A stretch of 64,000 nucleotides of DNA, from NCBI GenBank assembly GCA_964459495.1, contig CAYWNK010000003.1, positions 30,410-94,409 of the forward strand. The letters are read 5' to 3'. The notes under the pieces are model-generated. The model worked only from the letters and a program-made list of their open reading frames with translations. It did not search any database and was not told the DNA's origin. Each line of letters starts with the position of its first letter. Position 1 is the first letter of the stretch. This document shows, one piece after another, positions 25,869-34,570 of this stretch. Source of the DNA: CAYWNK01 sp964459495 (GTDB lineage: Bacteria > Planctomycetota > UBA1135 > GCA-002686595). Made by a program: the position numbers and the translations under genes.

Positions 25869-27434
25869 ATGAAGAACCTGTTCGAAGATCTCCTGGCGCG
25901 CCTGAAAGCCAGCAACGGACCGACGCGCATTGTGATGGGCGTTGGCCTGCTGTTGATCACGCTCCTCGCCGGCTATTCGGTCTGGCGTGGACGCAATCCA
26001 CACATGGCGTTCTTCCTGTCTGATCTCGACAATGCCGAGTTCAGCGCCGTGACCAGCGCGCTGGGACGGGCGGACATTCGCTTCAACGTATCTACCGGTG
26101 GCGCGCCCTACACCGTCTGGGTAGACGACTCGAAGCGCTTCGAGGCCAATAGCGCGATCGCTCAGCAGTCTGCACTGAAAAGCGGCCCCCGCGGCATCGA
26201 TACGAACTCTGGAAGCAGCGCGTTCGATGCGTCCATCGAGCGAATCCAGAAGGTGCGCAAGACCTACTGGCAAGAGGTGGAACAGTCCCTCGAGAGTATG
26301 GACTGGATCGTGACCGCGCGCGTCAACGCGTTCTTCTCTGATCGCATCCAGCTCGGCCGCCGGGAACAGCCCACTGTAGCCGTCAGCCTGCGTACCAGCG
26401 TCGTCCATCCGGATCCCGCACAGGCCCAGGCGGCCGCCAACCTGGTCCAAACCTCCTTCTCGACCGACCCAGCCAACATCACGATCGTCGACCAGCACGG
26501 GGTCACCTTGTTCGACGGCAAACGCGACGAGTCCCTCAACGAAATCCTTGAGTTCGAGCGTGCCTTTGACCGCGAACAGACGTATCGCGTCCAGGCCATG
26601 CTCGACGACGCGTACGGCGAGGGCCTTGCCCAAGCCACCGTCCGTGGCGCTTGGACCTATGAGCGCACCGAGAGCATCGACGAGTCACTCGACCCCAAGA
26701 AGGCCGTCGTTTCCGAGACCATCTCCGAGTCCAGCACACCCGGACTTGTCGCCGCTGGAGGACCCGCCGGCGTTCAGGAGAACCTGACGATTGCCCAAAA
26801 CCCGGGCTCCGGGGCCAACGACCCCGCCACGCGCAACGACACCGAGCGTCAGTACACTTACGGCACTCGAATGACACATCGGGTTCAGTCGCAGCCCGCG
26901 CTGAGCAGCCTCTCGGTCAGCCTGGTGCTCGACGCGTCGCTGGAGGACCAGCTCGGCAATGTCGAGGGACTCGTCAAGGCCGCAGTCGGCTTCAACACCG
27001 AGCGCGGCGATCAGTTCGCAGGTCACGTGACCGCACTGCCCGGCATCGAGCGCGACGAGGAGGGCAACCCCATCCCCCCGAAAGCGCTAGAGCCCCTGGA
27101 GAAGCCGAATCCCTGGATCTCCCTCGGGTTGCAGCACGGCGTGGAGATACTAGCCGCGCTTGTCTTCTTCATCGTGCTCCTGCGTTCCCTCAAGGGTGGT
27201 GACAAGGCTCTTAAGCAAGTCACGATAGAGCCGGCTCGCAAGGGCGGAAAAGGAGGCAACTCCAAGGCCGGCAGCGGCGGCGACGCCGAACCGGAAGAAC
27301 CTGTTGAGCTCGATCCTGAAGTGCTCGCTCGGATGCAAATCGAGGAGCTCATCGAGTCCGACCCCGAACGGGTTAGCGCGCTGCTGTCGCGCTGGGCCAT
27401 GGGCGACAACTACTACGCAGAGTCCGGAGCATGA
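25869..27434 (+). CDS. fliF: Flagellar MS-ring protein FliF
   Basis: A 521-residue FliF, within the family range. The first membrane helix (about 20-38), ring-building domains (about 45-220), a loop with SSTPG and TRNDTERQYTYGTRM, the second membrane helix (about 418-438, HGVEILAALVFFIVLL) and the FliG-binding C-terminus (PERVSALLSRWAMGDN) are all present. Its last 206 codons are contained in the first copy of a 659-bp tandem duplication. The stop overlaps a fliG start as ATGA, but that first start belongs to the chimeric gene, not to the complete fliG. Confidence 0.95.
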   Translation: MKNLFEDLLARLKASNGPTRIVMGVGLLLITLLAGYSVWRGRNPHMAFFLSDLDNAEFSAVTSALGRADIRFNVSTGGAPYTVWVDDSKRFEANSAIAQQSALKSGPRGIDTNSGSSAFDASIERIQKVRKTYWQEVEQSLESMDWIVTARVNAFFSDRIQLGRREQPTVAVSLRTSVVHPDPAQAQAAANLVQTSFSTDPANITIVDQHGVTLFDGKRDESLNEILEFERAFDREQTYRVQAMLDDAYGEGLAQATVRGAWTYERTESIDESLDPKKAVVSETISESSTPGLVAAGGPAGVQENLTIAQNPGSGANDPATRNDTERQYTYGTRMTHRVQSQPALSSLSVSLVLDASLEDQLGNVEGLVKAAVGFNTERGDQFAGHVTALPGIERDEEGNPIPPKALEPLEKPNPWISLGLQHGVEILAALVFFIVLLRSLKGGDKALKQVTIEPARKGGKGGNSKAGSGGDAEPEEPVELDPEVLARMQIEELIESDPERVSALLSRWAMGDNYYAESGA

Positions 27435-28131
27435 GCGAATCCCCCCGCCCCGTCGACGGCTACCAGAAGGTCGCCAACGACCCCGCCACGCGCAACGACA
27501 CCGAGCGTCAGTACACTTACGGCACTCGAATGACACATCGGGTTCAGTCGCAGCCCGCGCTGAGCAGCCTCTCGGTCAGCCTGGTGCTCGACGCGTCGCT
27601 GGAGGACCAGCTCGGCAATGTCGAGGGACTCGTCAAGGCCGCAGTCGGCTTCAACACCGAGCGCGGCGATCAGTTCGCAGGTCACGTGACCGCACTGCCC
27701 GGCATCGAGCGCGACGAGGAGGGCAACCCCATCCCCCCGAAAGCGCTAGAGCCCCTGGAGAAGCCGAATCCCTGGATCTCCCTCGGGTTGCAGCACGGCG
27801 TGGAGATACTAGCCGCGCTTGTCTTCTTCATCGTGCTCCTGCGTTCCCTCAAGGGTGGTGACAAGGCTCTTAAGCAAGTCACGATAGAGCCGGCTCGCAA
27901 GGGCGGAAAAGGAGGCAACTCCAAGGCCGGCAGCGGCGGCGACGCCGAACCGGAAGAACCTGTTGAGCTCGATCCTGAAGTGCTCGCTCGGATGCAAATC
28001 GAGGAGCTCATCGAGTCCGACCCCGAACGGGTTAGCGCGCTGCTGTCGCGCTGGGCCATGGGCGACAACTACTACGCAGAGTCCGGAGCATGAGCGAATC
28101 CCCCCGCCCCGTCGACGGCTACCAGAAGGTC
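26814..28131 (+). repeat. Exact 659-bp tandem duplication across the fliF/fliG junction
   Basis: Positions 26814-27472 are repeated head-to-tail at 27473-28131, with no difference seen on reading both copies. Each copy covers codon 316 to the end of fliF plus the first 14 codons of fliG. A GCC triplet is shared at 26814, 27473 and 28132, so the joint has 3-bp microhomology. The unit is 2 modulo 3, which exactly compensates the 4-nt ATGA gene overlap and keeps the extra copy open. Confidence 0.95.
27431..28093 (+). CDS. Chimeric FliG(1-14)-FliF(316-521) protein
   Basis: A 220-residue open frame created by the duplication. The first 14 residues are the FliG N-terminus (MSESPRPVDGYQKV). From residue 15 the protein is identical to FliF from residue 316 to the end, including the second membrane helix and the FliG-binding tail. 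It overlaps fliF upstream and fliG downstream by ATGA, so it would be translated by coupling. If made, it would be a membrane-anchored fragment able to bind FliG without forming a ring. A fresh neutral duplication or an assembly artefact is equally possible. Confidence 0.7.
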   Translation: MSESPRPVDGYQKVANDPATRNDTERQYTYGTRMTHRVQSQPALSSLSVSLVLDASLEDQLGNVEGLVKAAVGFNTERGDQFAGHVTALPGIERDEEGNPIPPKALEPLEKPNPWISLGLQHGVEILAALVFFIVLLRSLKGGDKALKQVTIEPARKGGKGGNSKAGSGGDAEPEEPVELDPEVLARMQIEELIESDPERVSALLSRWAMGDNYYAESGA

Positions 28132-29115
28132 GCCGCATTCCTCCTTAGCCTTGACAGCGCCGTCAGCGCCAAGGTGATGCGTTCCCTCGACCCCAAGGTA
28201 GTCTCGGGCGTTGCCGCTGCGATGACCGAGCTCTCGCCCGATCTCTGTACTGCCGCCGCGGTGGACCAGCTCTACCTGGACCTAGCCCGCACGATGTATC
28301 AGCGCGAAGGCGTGCGGCCCCAGGATGACCACGAGCTGGCCGACATGTTGAGCCAGAGCTACGGCGAAGACGAAGCCGACCGTGTCCTGCGCGAAATCCG
28401 GGATCGGAGGCGACGCGAACAGCCCTTCGCGTTTCTGGATCAATTCCAGCCCGAGGTCGTTGCCCGCGTGCTCGCCGACGAGTCTCCATCGATCGTTTCT
28501 CTCATCCTCGCCCATTCCTCGCCGACGGTGTCCGCAGCCGTCCTCGGTGTGTTCGAAGAGGAGCAAACACTGGAGATCGTCAAACGCATGACGTCGATCC
28601 AGCCGCCCAGCATCGACACAATGCTCGATATTGCCGACGACCTGTCGTTGCGCATGCGCGAAGCCCAGCGCCTCCCCCCGCCGCCGGACCCCGCCGAGAC
28701 CCTGCGTACGATCGCCGACCTGCTCACCCACTCCAAGGGCAGCGTTGAGACCACCGTCATGGAAGGCCTTGCCGAATACGACGAAGAGGTCGCCGGCCAG
28801 GTGCGTGAGTACATGTTCACGTGGAGCGATCTAGGCGCGATCGACAAGCGCGCCATGCAGAAGATCCTCTCCACCGTCGACACGCGCACGCTTTCGATCG
28901 CTCTCAAGGCCTCCCCGCCCGACGTTGAAGCCAACGTGATGGACAACCTGTCCAGCCGCGTCAAGGACATGGTGGCTGACGAGCGCGAGCTCGCCGGCGC
29001 GATGTCCATGACCGAGGTACAGGAATCCCGCGACGAGATCCTGACCGCGGTTCGCGCACTCATGGACTCCGGTGAGTTCTCTCCGGCGCGCGCTGGCGAG
29101 GAAATGGTGACCTGA
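28090..29115 (+). CDS. fliG: Flagellar motor switch protein FliG
   Basis: A 341-residue FliG with three domains. The N-terminal FliF-binding domain is about 1-105 (DGYQKVAAFLLSLDSAVSAK), the middle domain about 110-200 (FLDQFQPEVVARVLADESPS) and the C-terminal torque domain about 200-330 (YMFTWSDLGAIDKRAMQKIL). It links the MS-ring to FliM/FliN and meets the stator. This is the complete copy; a 14-codon duplicate of its start lies at 27431. Confidence 0.95.
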   Translation: MSESPRPVDGYQKVAAFLLSLDSAVSAKVMRSLDPKVVSGVAAAMTELSPDLCTAAAVDQLYLDLARTMYQREGVRPQDDHELADMLSQSYGEDEADRVLREIRDRRRREQPFAFLDQFQPEVVARVLADESPSIVSLILAHSSPTVSAAVLGVFEEEQTLEIVKRMTSIQPPSIDTMLDIADDLSLRMREAQRLPPPPDPAETLRTIADLLTHSKGSVETTVMEGLAEYDEEVAGQVREYMFTWSDLGAIDKRAMQKILSTVDTRTLSIALKASPPDVEANVMDNLSSRVKDMVADERELAGAMSMTEVQESRDEILTAVRALMDSGEFSPARAGEEMVT

Positions 29116-29116
29116 G

Positions 29117-29674
29117 ATGCCGTCCATGCACAGCGTCCGGGTTCACGCCCCCGTCGAAGCCTTGCGGCAAGAGCCCACTCGGAGTCTTCAGAACATCGCC
29201 GACGAACGGCTTCGACAGCAGCTCGCGGAGGCCTATGCCGCAGGCAAGGCCGACGGTTTGGCCGCTCAGCAGGAGGCTGGCCGCGAGGCCCTCGAGGCCG
29301 CGGCTGCGCGTCTCGACGCGGCCCGCCAGGAAGCGGAGGAGAACCTCCCGAGCCACGTCGTCGAACTGAGTGTGGCCATTGCCTCGGAGCTGCTCGCCGT
29401 CGAGCTGCATTCGGGCAACTACGACATGGAGAAGCTGGTGCGCGGTGCCCTCGGCAGCTCTGGTGTCGGACGCGGAGTCTGCACCGTGCACGTCAGTCGG
29501 GTCGACGCCGAGCGCCTGGCCGAGATCTCCTTCCGCGCAGGGACCACGATCGAAGCCGATCCGAGCCTGACCCCCGGTGACATCCACATCACCACCCCCA
29601 GGGGGCTGTTGGTACGTGAACTCGAGCCCGCCATCGATGCCATTCGCGAGCAACTGCTCGAGGAGCTGGGCTAG
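29117..29674 (+). CDS. fliH: Flagellar assembly protein FliH
   Basis: A 185-residue FliH-type protein. A short N-terminus is followed by a long Ala/Glu-rich helix with repeated G/A-x3 spacing (EAYAAGKADGLAAQQEAGRE) and a C-terminal domain (VVELSVAIASELLAVEL, then TPRGLLVRELEPAIDAIREQ) like the stator-type domain that binds FliI. It regulates the FliI ATPase. It begins 1 nt after fliG and precedes fliI, the usual order. Confidence 0.85.
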   Translation: MPSMHSVRVHAPVEALRQEPTRSLQNIADERLRQQLAEAYAAGKADGLAAQQEAGREALEAAAARLDAARQEAEENLPSHVVELSVAIASELLAVELHSGNYDMEKLVRGALGSSGVGRGVCTVHVSRVDAERLAEISFRAGTTIEADPSLTPGDIHITTPRGLLVRELEPAIDAIREQLLEELG

Positions 29675-29683
29675 ACCCTTCCG

Positions 29684-31003
29684 ATGTTCCAGATGCCCCC
29701 CATGCGCGCAGCGATCAAGCGCGGTGCCAAGCCCTACTACCGTGGCCGCGTCCGCAGGGTCACAGGCGTCCTGGTCGAGGCCAGCGGCATCCCCGTGGCC
29801 CAGGGAGGCATGTGTCGCATCGACCGCGGAAGCCTAGGGCCGATCAATGCTGAGGTCGTCGGCTTCGAAGGGACCACGACCTTGCTGATGCCCCATGGTG
29901 ACGTGACCGGCATCGCGCCCGATCAAAACGTCGTCAGCCTCGACGGGGAGTTCACCGTCCATGCCTCGGACGCCCTGCTCGGGCGTGTGCTCGATGGATT
30001 TGGGAAACCGATGGATGGCGGCCCCGCGCTGCCACGGTCCAACCAGCGTCCAACGCGTGCCAGTGCGCCGCTCCCCGCAGAACGCCGCGCCATCCGTACG
30101 CCGCTAACCACCGGCGTCCGCGCCGTTGACGGCATGATGACCCTTGGAAAGGGCCAACGCCTGGGTATCTTTGCCGGCTCTGGCGTGGGCAAGTCCACAC
30201 TGCTCGGCCAGATTACCCGCGGCACCGACGCCGACGTCATCATCGTCTGCCTCGTGGGTGAACGCGGCCGTGAGGTTCAGGATTTCCTCGAGCAGGTCCT
30301 CGGGGACGAGGGCAGACGACGTTCGGTTCTCGTTGCTGCAACTTCGGACCGGCCTCCGATCGAACGCCTGTCCGCCCCCTTCACCGCGGTCACGATGGCC
30401 GAGGCCTTCCGCGACATGGGCAAGGACGTACTCCTGGTCATGGACTCGGTCACGCGCTTCGCCGCAGCCAGCCGCGAGGTTGGCCTCGCCGTCGGCGAAC
30501 CTCCCACCGTCCGCGGCTATCCGCCTAGCTTCTTTGCCACCGTGCCCAAGCTCATCGAACGAATGGGCCGTACCTCCGCGGGTACGATCACCGGCTTGCT
30601 GACCGTGCTGCTCGACGGCGACGACGTCAACGATCCCGTGGGCGACACCCTCCGTGGCCTGCTCGATGGCCACCTTGTCCTGAGCCGAGACCTTGCTCAG
30701 GCAGGGCACTTCCCTGCAATCGACGTGCTGCAGAGCCTATCGCGATTGATGGACGGTCTCGCCACGCCTGAGCACATCGCTCACTCACGCGCGTTGCGCG
30801 CGGACCTTGCCGCCTATCGCGCCGGCCGGGATCTCATCGACATCGGCGCCTACCAGGCGGGGGCAAACCCGGCTCTGGATCGTGCCGTCATGCGCATGCC
30901 TGTCATCGAAGCGTACCTGCGACAGGAGACCCATGATCTGTCGCCCCTGGCCGACACCCTCGCCATGCTCGGTATGGTCGCGACAGCCGGAGACCAAGCC
31001 TGA
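29684..31003 (+). CDS. fliI: Flagellum-specific ATPase FliI
   Basis: A 439-residue FliI. The N-terminal beta-barrel precedes the RecA-like core with the P-loop GIFAGSGVGKSTLLGQI near 160-176, VGERGREVQDFLEQVLG, the Walker B region KDVLLVMDSVTRFA and the conserved GYPPSFFATVPKLIERMG. It energises export with FliH and FliJ. Its TGA overlaps the fliJ ATG by 1 nt. Confidence 0.96.
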   Translation: MFQMPPMRAAIKRGAKPYYRGRVRRVTGVLVEASGIPVAQGGMCRIDRGSLGPINAEVVGFEGTTTLLMPHGDVTGIAPDQNVVSLDGEFTVHASDALLGRVLDGFGKPMDGGPALPRSNQRPTRASAPLPAERRAIRTPLTTGVRAVDGMMTLGKGQRLGIFAGSGVGKSTLLGQITRGTDADVIIVCLVGERGREVQDFLEQVLGDEGRRRSVLVAATSDRPPIERLSAPFTAVTMAEAFRDMGKDVLLVMDSVTRFAAASREVGLAVGEPPTVRGYPPSFFATVPKLIERMGRTSAGTITGLLTVLLDGDDVNDPVGDTLRGLLDGHLVLSRDLAQAGHFPAIDVLQSLSRLMDGLATPEHIAHSRALRADLAAYRAGRDLIDIGAYQAGANPALDRAVMRMPVIEAYLRQETHDLSPLADTLAMLGMVATAGDQA

Positions 31004-31452
31004 TGGCTAGGAATCCCCAGCGAATCGGAAGGCTGACCCGCGTCCGCAAAGTCCAGGAAGAACAGGCCCGGGCGGTCTGGCAGCAGGCCGTCAACGCCCA
31101 CCGGGAAGCCGAACAGGCCTTTGACGAGCTCCAAGCCTCCATGCTGGAAGCCCGATCCCAGCTCGCCGACCCAAACGGCGTGCACCGGCCGGGCTGGGTG
31201 GCCGTCAACCAACAGCTCGAGAAGCATCTCGCCCAGCGAATCCTGATCGCGCAGCGAAAAACAGACCAGGCCAAGCTTCAAGTCGACGCCGCAGAGGAGC
31301 CCTGGCGCGAGCGCCGGTCCCAGGCCAAGGGCCTAGAACGGCTGCTCGAGAACGTCCGTGAGGCCCAGATTCACGAGGCTGAAGAGGTTCAAAATCGAGA
31401 ACTGGACGAGGTTGCCCTCGGGCGATCGCAGCGACCCAGCCGAAGCGAATAG
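31003..31452 (+). CDS. fliJ: Flagellar export protein FliJ
   Basis: A 149-residue, highly charged protein predicted to be a two-helix coiled coil (RIGRLTRVRKVQEEQARAVW, then HLAQRILIAQRKTDQAKLQV), as FliJ is. FliJ sits in the FliI ring and helps gate FlhA. Identification rests on position after fliI, size and coiled-coil character. Confidence 0.85.
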   Translation: MARNPQRIGRLTRVRKVQEEQARAVWQQAVNAHREAEQAFDELQASMLEARSQLADPNGVHRPGWVAVNQQLEKHLAQRILIAQRKTDQAKLQVDAAEEPWRERRSQAKGLERLLENVREAQIHEAEEVQNRELDEVALGRSQRPSRSE

Positions 31453-31464
31453 GGAATCCCTTCC

Positions 31465-32199
31465 ATGAACAAGCTCCTGAAGATCCTGGCCTATGGCCTT
31501 GGCGGCGTCGGCCTGCTGATCGCCTCCTTTCTGGTCTTCGCCAGTCTTGGCGGCGTACCGCTGTCGACTTTGCCCTTGGTGGGCGGGATTTTCCCCATGC
31601 CGCCGGAAAAGGAAGCCGCTCCCCCGGAGCCGGCGACCGTGGAAGCCCAGATCGACGAAGATCGCCGGCCGGCCGAGCAGGTGCTGGATACAACGACCAG
31701 CCCGCTGTACACCTTCACCATCTCCGACCCCTGGAGTGCGACCCAGCTGGAGTCCCTTGAGCAGAGCCTCGAGGCCCAGATGGCCAAGCTCATGGAGCGC
31801 GAGCGTGATCTGATCGAGCGCGAACGGGACATGGACGAGCGCGCGCGCCAGTACGACCGACTCTTCACCGAGCTCGAGGAGCTGCGCAGCAACCTCCTGG
31901 ATCAAAGCGACGAGGCCTCCGCCCTACGGGCGGAAGAGGAGCGGGCGGCCCAAGCGGCCGAAATGCAGCGCCTAGAGGGCCTGAAGCGCATCGTCTCGCT
32001 CTACGCAGACGGGGACGCCAAACAGATTGGCCGCCAGCTGCTAGACGCCCACGACTCCCGAGAGGCAGGGGAAATCCTCAGCATGCTGGACCCCGAGCGC
32101 GCTGCAGAACTGGTCAGCGCCATCCACAAGACAGCCGACCCCCAGGAATACCGAGCCATCACGGAGGCCTACAGCCGGGCCGGCGTGAAATCGAATTGA
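31465..32199 (+). CDS. MotE-like membrane protein with MgtE-N-type domain
   Basis: A 244-residue protein with one membrane helix (about 7-29), a Pro-rich linker, a long coiled coil (about 90-165, MAKLMERERDLIERERDMDE) and a C-terminal MgtE_N-like helical domain (KQIGRQLLDAHDSREAGEIL, SMLDPERAAELVSAI). This is the layout of the MotE/FlbB-like family found next to fliJ and mot genes. In alphaproteobacteria MotE is a chaperone for a periplasmic stator protein. It is the last gene before the hairpin at 32243. Confidence 0.75.
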   Translation: MNKLLKILAYGLGGVGLLIASFLVFASLGGVPLSTLPLVGGIFPMPPEKEAAPPEPATVEAQIDEDRRPAEQVLDTTTSPLYTFTISDPWSATQLESLEQSLEAQMAKLMERERDLIERERDMDERARQYDRLFTELEELRSNLLDQSDEASALRAEEERAAQAAEMQRLEGLKRIVSLYADGDAKQIGRQLLDAHDSREAGEILSMLDPERAAELVSAIHKTADPQEYRAITEAYSRAGVKSN

Positions 32200-32242
32200 G
32201 ACCGGCCTAAGCCACTACAACAAAAGAGCTTAGCGATGAAAA

Positions 32243-32277
32243 GCAGGGGCCCTGGGCATCAAGCCCGGGGCCCCTGC
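32243..32277 (+). terminator. Hairpin between the MotE-like gene and motA
   Basis: A 15-bp stem (GCAGGGGCCCTGGGC / GCCCGGGGCCCCTGC, one G-T pair) with an ATCAA loop. There is no T-run, so it is likely a partial terminator or a processing stem separating the switch/export genes from the stator genes. Confidence 0.5.
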
Positions 32278-32286
32278 GGTCGATAA
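32259..32286 (+). promoter_or_regulatory. Possible sigma-28 promoter of motA
   Basis: TCAAG, a 15-nt spacer and GTCGATAA resemble a FliA promoter (TCAAG or TAAA / GCCGATAA, 7 of 8 bases in the -10). The start would be about 24 nt before the motA ATG. The -35 overlaps the hairpin and the spacing is 1 nt off the enterobacterial rule, so this is a weak call. Confidence 0.35.
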
Positions 32287-32316
32287 CGAGGCAGGGCTCT
32301 CTGGGCCCAACTTGTC

Positions 32317-33084
32317 ATGGACATCAACACCATCATCGGAACGGCACTCGCGTTCCTCATCGTCTTCGTCGCCATGGCCGTCGGCCCGGGCGGAGTGATG
32401 ATCTTCGTCGACATCCCTTCGATGGCCATCGTGTTCGGTGGGACGATCGGGGTGACGATGCTGGCCTTCACCACCACCGACCTGAAGCCGGTCATGAAGG
32501 TGATGATGGTCGCTGCAATCCGCAAGCAGGCCACTCCGACCGAAGAGATCGAGCGCGTCGTCGAGTACGCCAACATCGCCCGCAAGGAGGGCCTCCTCGC
32601 CCTCGAGGCCCAGCTCCAGAATGTGGACGACGCCTTCTTCAGCAAGGGCATCCAGCTCGTCATCGACGGCTTCGGCGGCGACACGGTCCGCGACATTATG
32701 GAGCTCGAGGCCGAGTGGGAGAAACAGCGCCATGACACGGGCAAGAAGATCATGGACCAGATGGCCGCCTTCTGCCCTGCCTTCGGAATGATCGGAACTC
32801 TGGTTGGTCTGGTGCAGATGCTCCAGGACCTCTCCGACCCCAGCGCCATCGGCATCGGCATGGCCACCGCCCTTCTCACGACGCTATACGGCGCCATGGG
32901 GGCAAACATGTTCTTCATCCCCATGGCCGGAAAGCTCGAGATGGTCAACATCCAGGATGGCCTACTCAGGAGCCTGATGGTGGAGGGCATCGTTGCGATC
33001 CAGTCCGGCGAGAAGCCGCAGCTGATCAAGGAGAAGCTCAAGGGCTTCCTCGCTCCTAGCGCTCGGGTGGCGATCGAGTCCTAG
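32317..33084 (+). CDS. motA: Flagellar motor stator protein MotA
   Basis: A 255-residue MotA with four membrane helices (two near 3-50, two near 150-205, AFCPAFGMIGTLVGLVQMLQ). A cytosolic loop carries charged residues that meet FliG, and the region PSMAIVFGGTIGVTMLAF is typical. MotA5MotB2 units conduct ions and drive rotation. It is followed by two motB-like genes. Confidence 0.95.
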   Translation: MDINTIIGTALAFLIVFVAMAVGPGGVMIFVDIPSMAIVFGGTIGVTMLAFTTTDLKPVMKVMMVAAIRKQATPTEEIERVVEYANIARKEGLLALEAQLQNVDDAFFSKGIQLVIDGFGGDTVRDIMELEAEWEKQRHDTGKKIMDQMAAFCPAFGMIGTLVGLVQMLQDLSDPSAIGIGMATALLTTLYGAMGANMFFIPMAGKLEMVNIQDGLLRSLMVEGIVAIQSGEKPQLIKEKLKGFLAPSARVAIES

Positions 33085-33085
33085 C

Positions 33086-33862
33086 ATGGCGAAGACGGTC
33101 ATCAAGATCCGTGAGGTAGACGGTGGCATCGACGGAGCTCCTCCGTGGGTGGCCACGTTTGTGGACATGATCTCGCTGCTCGTCACGTTCTTCATCCTGC
33201 TGTTCACCTTCGCCGCGATTCAGGACTACGAGGCTTTCTCGATCCCGGTCAACATCACCGGTACGAGCGGCGTGATCAGCAAGAAGCAGGGCGACACGAT
33301 CACGGCCCCGATCGACGACGTGATGTCCGCCACCGATATTCAGCGGGGCGCCACCAATCCCCACAGCCGACCAGCCGATCAGCTGCCGGAAAGCATGGAG
33401 GAGATGGGCCAGAAGTTGACGGAGGAGCACGTGGAATTCGATGCGGCCAACGTCAAGGACGGCATGCGGCTACGCTTCGACCCACGGGCCTCGTTCCAGC
33501 CCGGCTCGGTCCGCCCGAATGACGTGCTGCGCACTGCCCTGCGCGAAGTCGGCGAGGTCATGCAGCACTACCAGCACCTGGTTGTCGTCGAGGGCTTCAC
33601 CGACTCCGCTTTCGCGCCGACTCCCGAGTACCCCACCGCGGAAGAGCTAGCTCTCGCTCGGGCTGAGGCCGCCGCCAAGGTGATCTTGGCCGAAAGCAGC
33701 GTCAGCTCCAAGACGCTGATGGTCGCAGGCCGTGGAAACAAGCCCCTGCCCGGAAACAGCAACGCCACAGCACTCGAACGCCGAGACAATCGGCGCGTCG
33801 AAGTGCGCATCCTCGCCATGAGTGAGATGCGTGCACAACAGATCGCGGAGGGTTCCCAATGA
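33086..33862 (+). CDS. motB: Stator protein MotB (first copy)
   Basis: A 258-residue MotB. The membrane helix contains the ion-binding aspartate (TFVDMISLLVTFFILLFTF, Asp at about residue 28). A plug region and the OmpA-like peptidoglycan-binding domain (about 155-250, LVVVEGFTDSAFAP, LALARAEAAAKVILAES, RRDNRRVEVRIL) follow. It begins 1 nt after motA. Confidence 0.93.
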   Translation: MAKTVIKIREVDGGIDGAPPWVATFVDMISLLVTFFILLFTFAAIQDYEAFSIPVNITGTSGVISKKQGDTITAPIDDVMSATDIQRGATNPHSRPADQLPESMEEMGQKLTEEHVEFDAANVKDGMRLRFDPRASFQPGSVRPNDVLRTALREVGEVMQHYQHLVVVEGFTDSAFAPTPEYPTAEELALARAEAAAKVILAESSVSSKTLMVAGRGNKPLPGNSNATALERRDNRRVEVRILAMSEMRAQQIAEGSQ

Positions 33863-34566
33863 CGGAGGAACAAGAAAAGCCGCGCGTCAAGATCGTGGAC
33901 GTTCCCGTCATGATCAAGGGAGCCCCCGGCTACATGGTGTCCTTCGGGGACATGATGACGCTGATTCTGTGCTTCTTCATCCTGCTGGTGTCGATGTCCA
34001 CCGAGCGCACACCCGGGCTCATGGCCAAGGGGGTGAGTTCGTTCATCATCTCCCGCAAGTCCATGGGATTGACGGGCGTTCTCGACGCCCACGAAAAGGA
34101 CGCGATCCATGCGGAGGTGCGGCGCAAATTCAACCTGCCGCCCGAGGAGGACCCTGAGCGCCGGAGCGAGCACCGCTTGGCCAGTCACAAGGAACTCCTC
34201 AAGGCTGAAGCGTTGGAGGCCCTGAAGCCGCGCGTCGAAGTGCGCACGCCCAAGGTCGCCGCCTTCGCCAAGGGGTCCGCGTCCTTGACCACCCAGAGCA
34301 TGGACTACCTGGATGCGATGGCCGACACCCTGCGCCCACGTGGCAGCCAGATCCTCGTCCTCGAGGGGCACGCGTCCGAAACCAATCAGGCTGGAGGGGC
34401 CCTGCGCCTAGCGCACGCTAGAGCTCTAGCCGTTCGCACCTACCTCATCGAACAACACGGCTTCGATGCCGGGCGCACCGAGGCACGCGCCTGGGTATCC
34501 GAAGTCTTGACCGACCCTGCCGCCACGCGCGTCGTCGACGCTCGCCAGACCAGCCCGAAGCGATAG
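33859..34566 (+). CDS. Second MotB-like stator protein
   Basis: A 235-residue MotB paralogue overlapping the first motB by 4 nt (ATGA). The membrane helix again has the aspartate (MVSFGDMMTLILCFFILLVS, Asp at about residue 31). The OmpA-like domain (ILVLEGHASETNQAGGALRL, AHARALAVRTYLIEQHGF) is shorter and less typical. Having one MotA with two MotB-type subunits suggests mixed stators or two stator types; the sequence does not decide which. Confidence 0.88.
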   Translation: MTEEQEKPRVKIVDVPVMIKGAPGYMVSFGDMMTLILCFFILLVSMSTERTPGLMAKGVSSFIISRKSMGLTGVLDAHEKDAIHAEVRRKFNLPPEEDPERRSEHRLASHKELLKAEALEALKPRVEVRTPKVAAFAKGSASLTTQSMDYLDAMADTLRPRGSQILVLEGHASETNQAGGALRLAHARALAVRTYLIEQHGFDAGRTEARAWVSEVLTDPAATRVVDARQTSPKR

Positions 34567-34570
34567 CAAC

